From Planctomycetia bacterium (lineage in GTDB: Bacteria; Planctomycetota; Planctomycetia; Pirellulales; UBA1268): a DNA stretch of 6,012 nucleotides. Under the pieces are notes generated by a model that had not been told where the DNA came from, did not search any database, and saw nothing but the letters and a program-made list of their open reading frames with translations. Shown here in pieces: positions 5,363 to 6,012 of this stretch. A program made the translations under genes and the position numbers. Each line of letters starts with the position of its first letter. The stretch's first letter is position 1. The stretch spans positions 1 through 6,012 of the forward strand of contig RFPF01000191.1 of assembly GCA_009926295.1 (NCBI GenBank). Direction: 5' to 3'.

Positions 5363-6012
5363 TCAGCCGGTCGCAGGGAGATGGCGTTCGGGATGCTTCG
5401 GGTCGTAGTCGAGCAGGTCGTAGAGCTCCTCGCGCGACTGCATGAGGTCGAGCAGGCCGGCCTGCGTGCCCTCGTCGGCGATCAGCCCGAGCCCCGCCTC
5501 GATCGCCTTCATCGCCAGCCTCAGGAGCGTGACGGGATAGAGCACGGCCGTGAACCCGAGTTCGGCGAGGTCCTCCAGCGTGAGCAGCGGGCTCGTGCCG
5601 AACTCCGTCATGTTGGCGACCAACGGCACGCCGGCGAACTCGCGGCCCACCCGGGCGAATTCGTCGCGGCTGGCGAGCGCCTCGGGAAAGAGCCAATCGG
5701 CGCCGGCAGCGCGGTAGGCACGGAGGCGGGAGATGCAGTCGTCGAGGTTCGTCACGCCGCGGGCGTCGCTGCGGCCGATGATCACCGTGTCGCTGTCGCC
5801 GCGGGCGGCGCAGGCGGCCGCGATCTTGGCCGTCATCTCCTCGACCGCGACCACCTGCTTGCCGGAGAGGTGCCCGCACCGCTTGTCGCGGCGCTGGTCT
5901 TCCAGCTGGATCGCGGCCGCCCCTGCCTCCTCCAGCCGGCGGACGCATGCGGCCGTCTCGGCTGGGCCGCCGAAACCCGTGTCGGCGTCGACGACGAGCG
6001 GGATCCCGACCG
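5363..6012 (-). CDS. prpB: Methylisocitrate lyase (5' part outside window)
   Basis: Cleaves 2-methylisocitrate to pyruvate and succinate, the last step of the methylcitrate cycle, in the cytoplasm. 215 C-terminal codons are visible; roughly 80 N-terminal residues, by comparison with the E. coli enzyme as I remember it, lie beyond the right edge. Counting from the first full codon (6010-6008), I see the Mg-binding strand VVDADTGFGGPAE (6-18), then IQLEDQ (34-39) and the active-site signature KRCGH (43-47), whose Cys45 is the catalytic cysteine of the isocitrate lyase/PEP mutase superfamily. After it come EEMTAKI, IIGRSDA, LFPEAL, ANMTEFG, EGTQ and MQSREELYDLLDY, all closely matching PrpB. KRCGH and the NMTEFG/EGTQ set favour PrpB over the larger glyoxylate-cycle isocitrate lyase; other small superfamily lyases (oxaloacetate decarboxylase-like) are less likely. 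The stop TGA at 5365-5363 is part of the ribosome site of prpC. Confidence 0.92.
   Translation of the reverse strand, partial: VGIPLVVDADTGFGGPAETAACVRRLEEAGAAAIQLEDQRRDKRCGHLSGKQVVAVEEMTAKIAAACAARGDSDTVIIGRSDARGVTNLDDCISRLRAYRAAGADWLFPEALASRDEFARVGREFAGVPLVANMTEFGTSPLLTLEDLAELGFTAVLYPVTLLRLAMKAIEAGLGLIADEGTQAGLLDLMQSREELYDLLDYDPKHPERHLPATG

Noticed and set aside
5253..5948. 231-codon minus-strand frame overlapping prpB and the prpC start
   Set aside because: Arg/Pro-rich shadow; the frame carrying KRCGH and NMTEFG is the real gene.

Overview
The window is GC-rich DNA from a bacterium that is most likely a planctomycete (Pirellula/Rhodopirellula-like). This is inferred from the pairing of a DUF1573-type exported protein with a small exported protein of unknown family, and from a tmRNA tag (AEARFSLAA) of the short AE...SLAA kind I associate with that phylum. 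No species-level claim is possible.

Positions 1-2646, minus strand, read right to left. A complete one-piece tmRNA gene (ssrA, 2292-2646) ends in a strong intrinsic terminator (2245-2281). The terminator's U-tract touches the start codon of a gene for an exported protein of unknown function (1288-2244). That gene overlaps by 4 nt (GTGA) the GTG start of a DEAD-box RNA helicase, which runs off the left edge. This looks like a small unit (tmRNA, exported protein, helicase) in which the two proteins are translationally coupled and could depend on read-through past the tmRNA terminator.

Positions 2647-2987 are a non-coding divergent spacer holding the presumed promoters of ssrA (minus) and of the DUF1573 gene (plus). 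The plus-strand gene 2988-4061 encodes an exported protein of repeated DUF1573 (Ig-like) domains with two cysteine motifs.

Positions 4062-4201 are a convergent spacer with nested inverted repeats. From 4202 to the right edge, minus strand, lies a tight two-gene unit: methylisocitrate lyase (prpB, 5' part outside the window), then, 9 bp downstream, a citrate/2-methylcitrate synthase (prpC). Together they are the entry and exit steps of the methylcitrate cycle, which turns propionyl-CoA plus oxaloacetate into pyruvate plus succinate. The dehydratase/isomerase steps (prpD or acnD, acnB) are not in view and cannot lie immediately downstream, because the unit ends at the convergent spacer.

I found no mobile element, CRISPR array, defence cassette or clearly undescribed system. 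The most noteworthy items are the tmRNA with its tag and non-encoded CCA, the terminator/start-codon junction, and the extra cysteine cluster in the DUF1573 protein.
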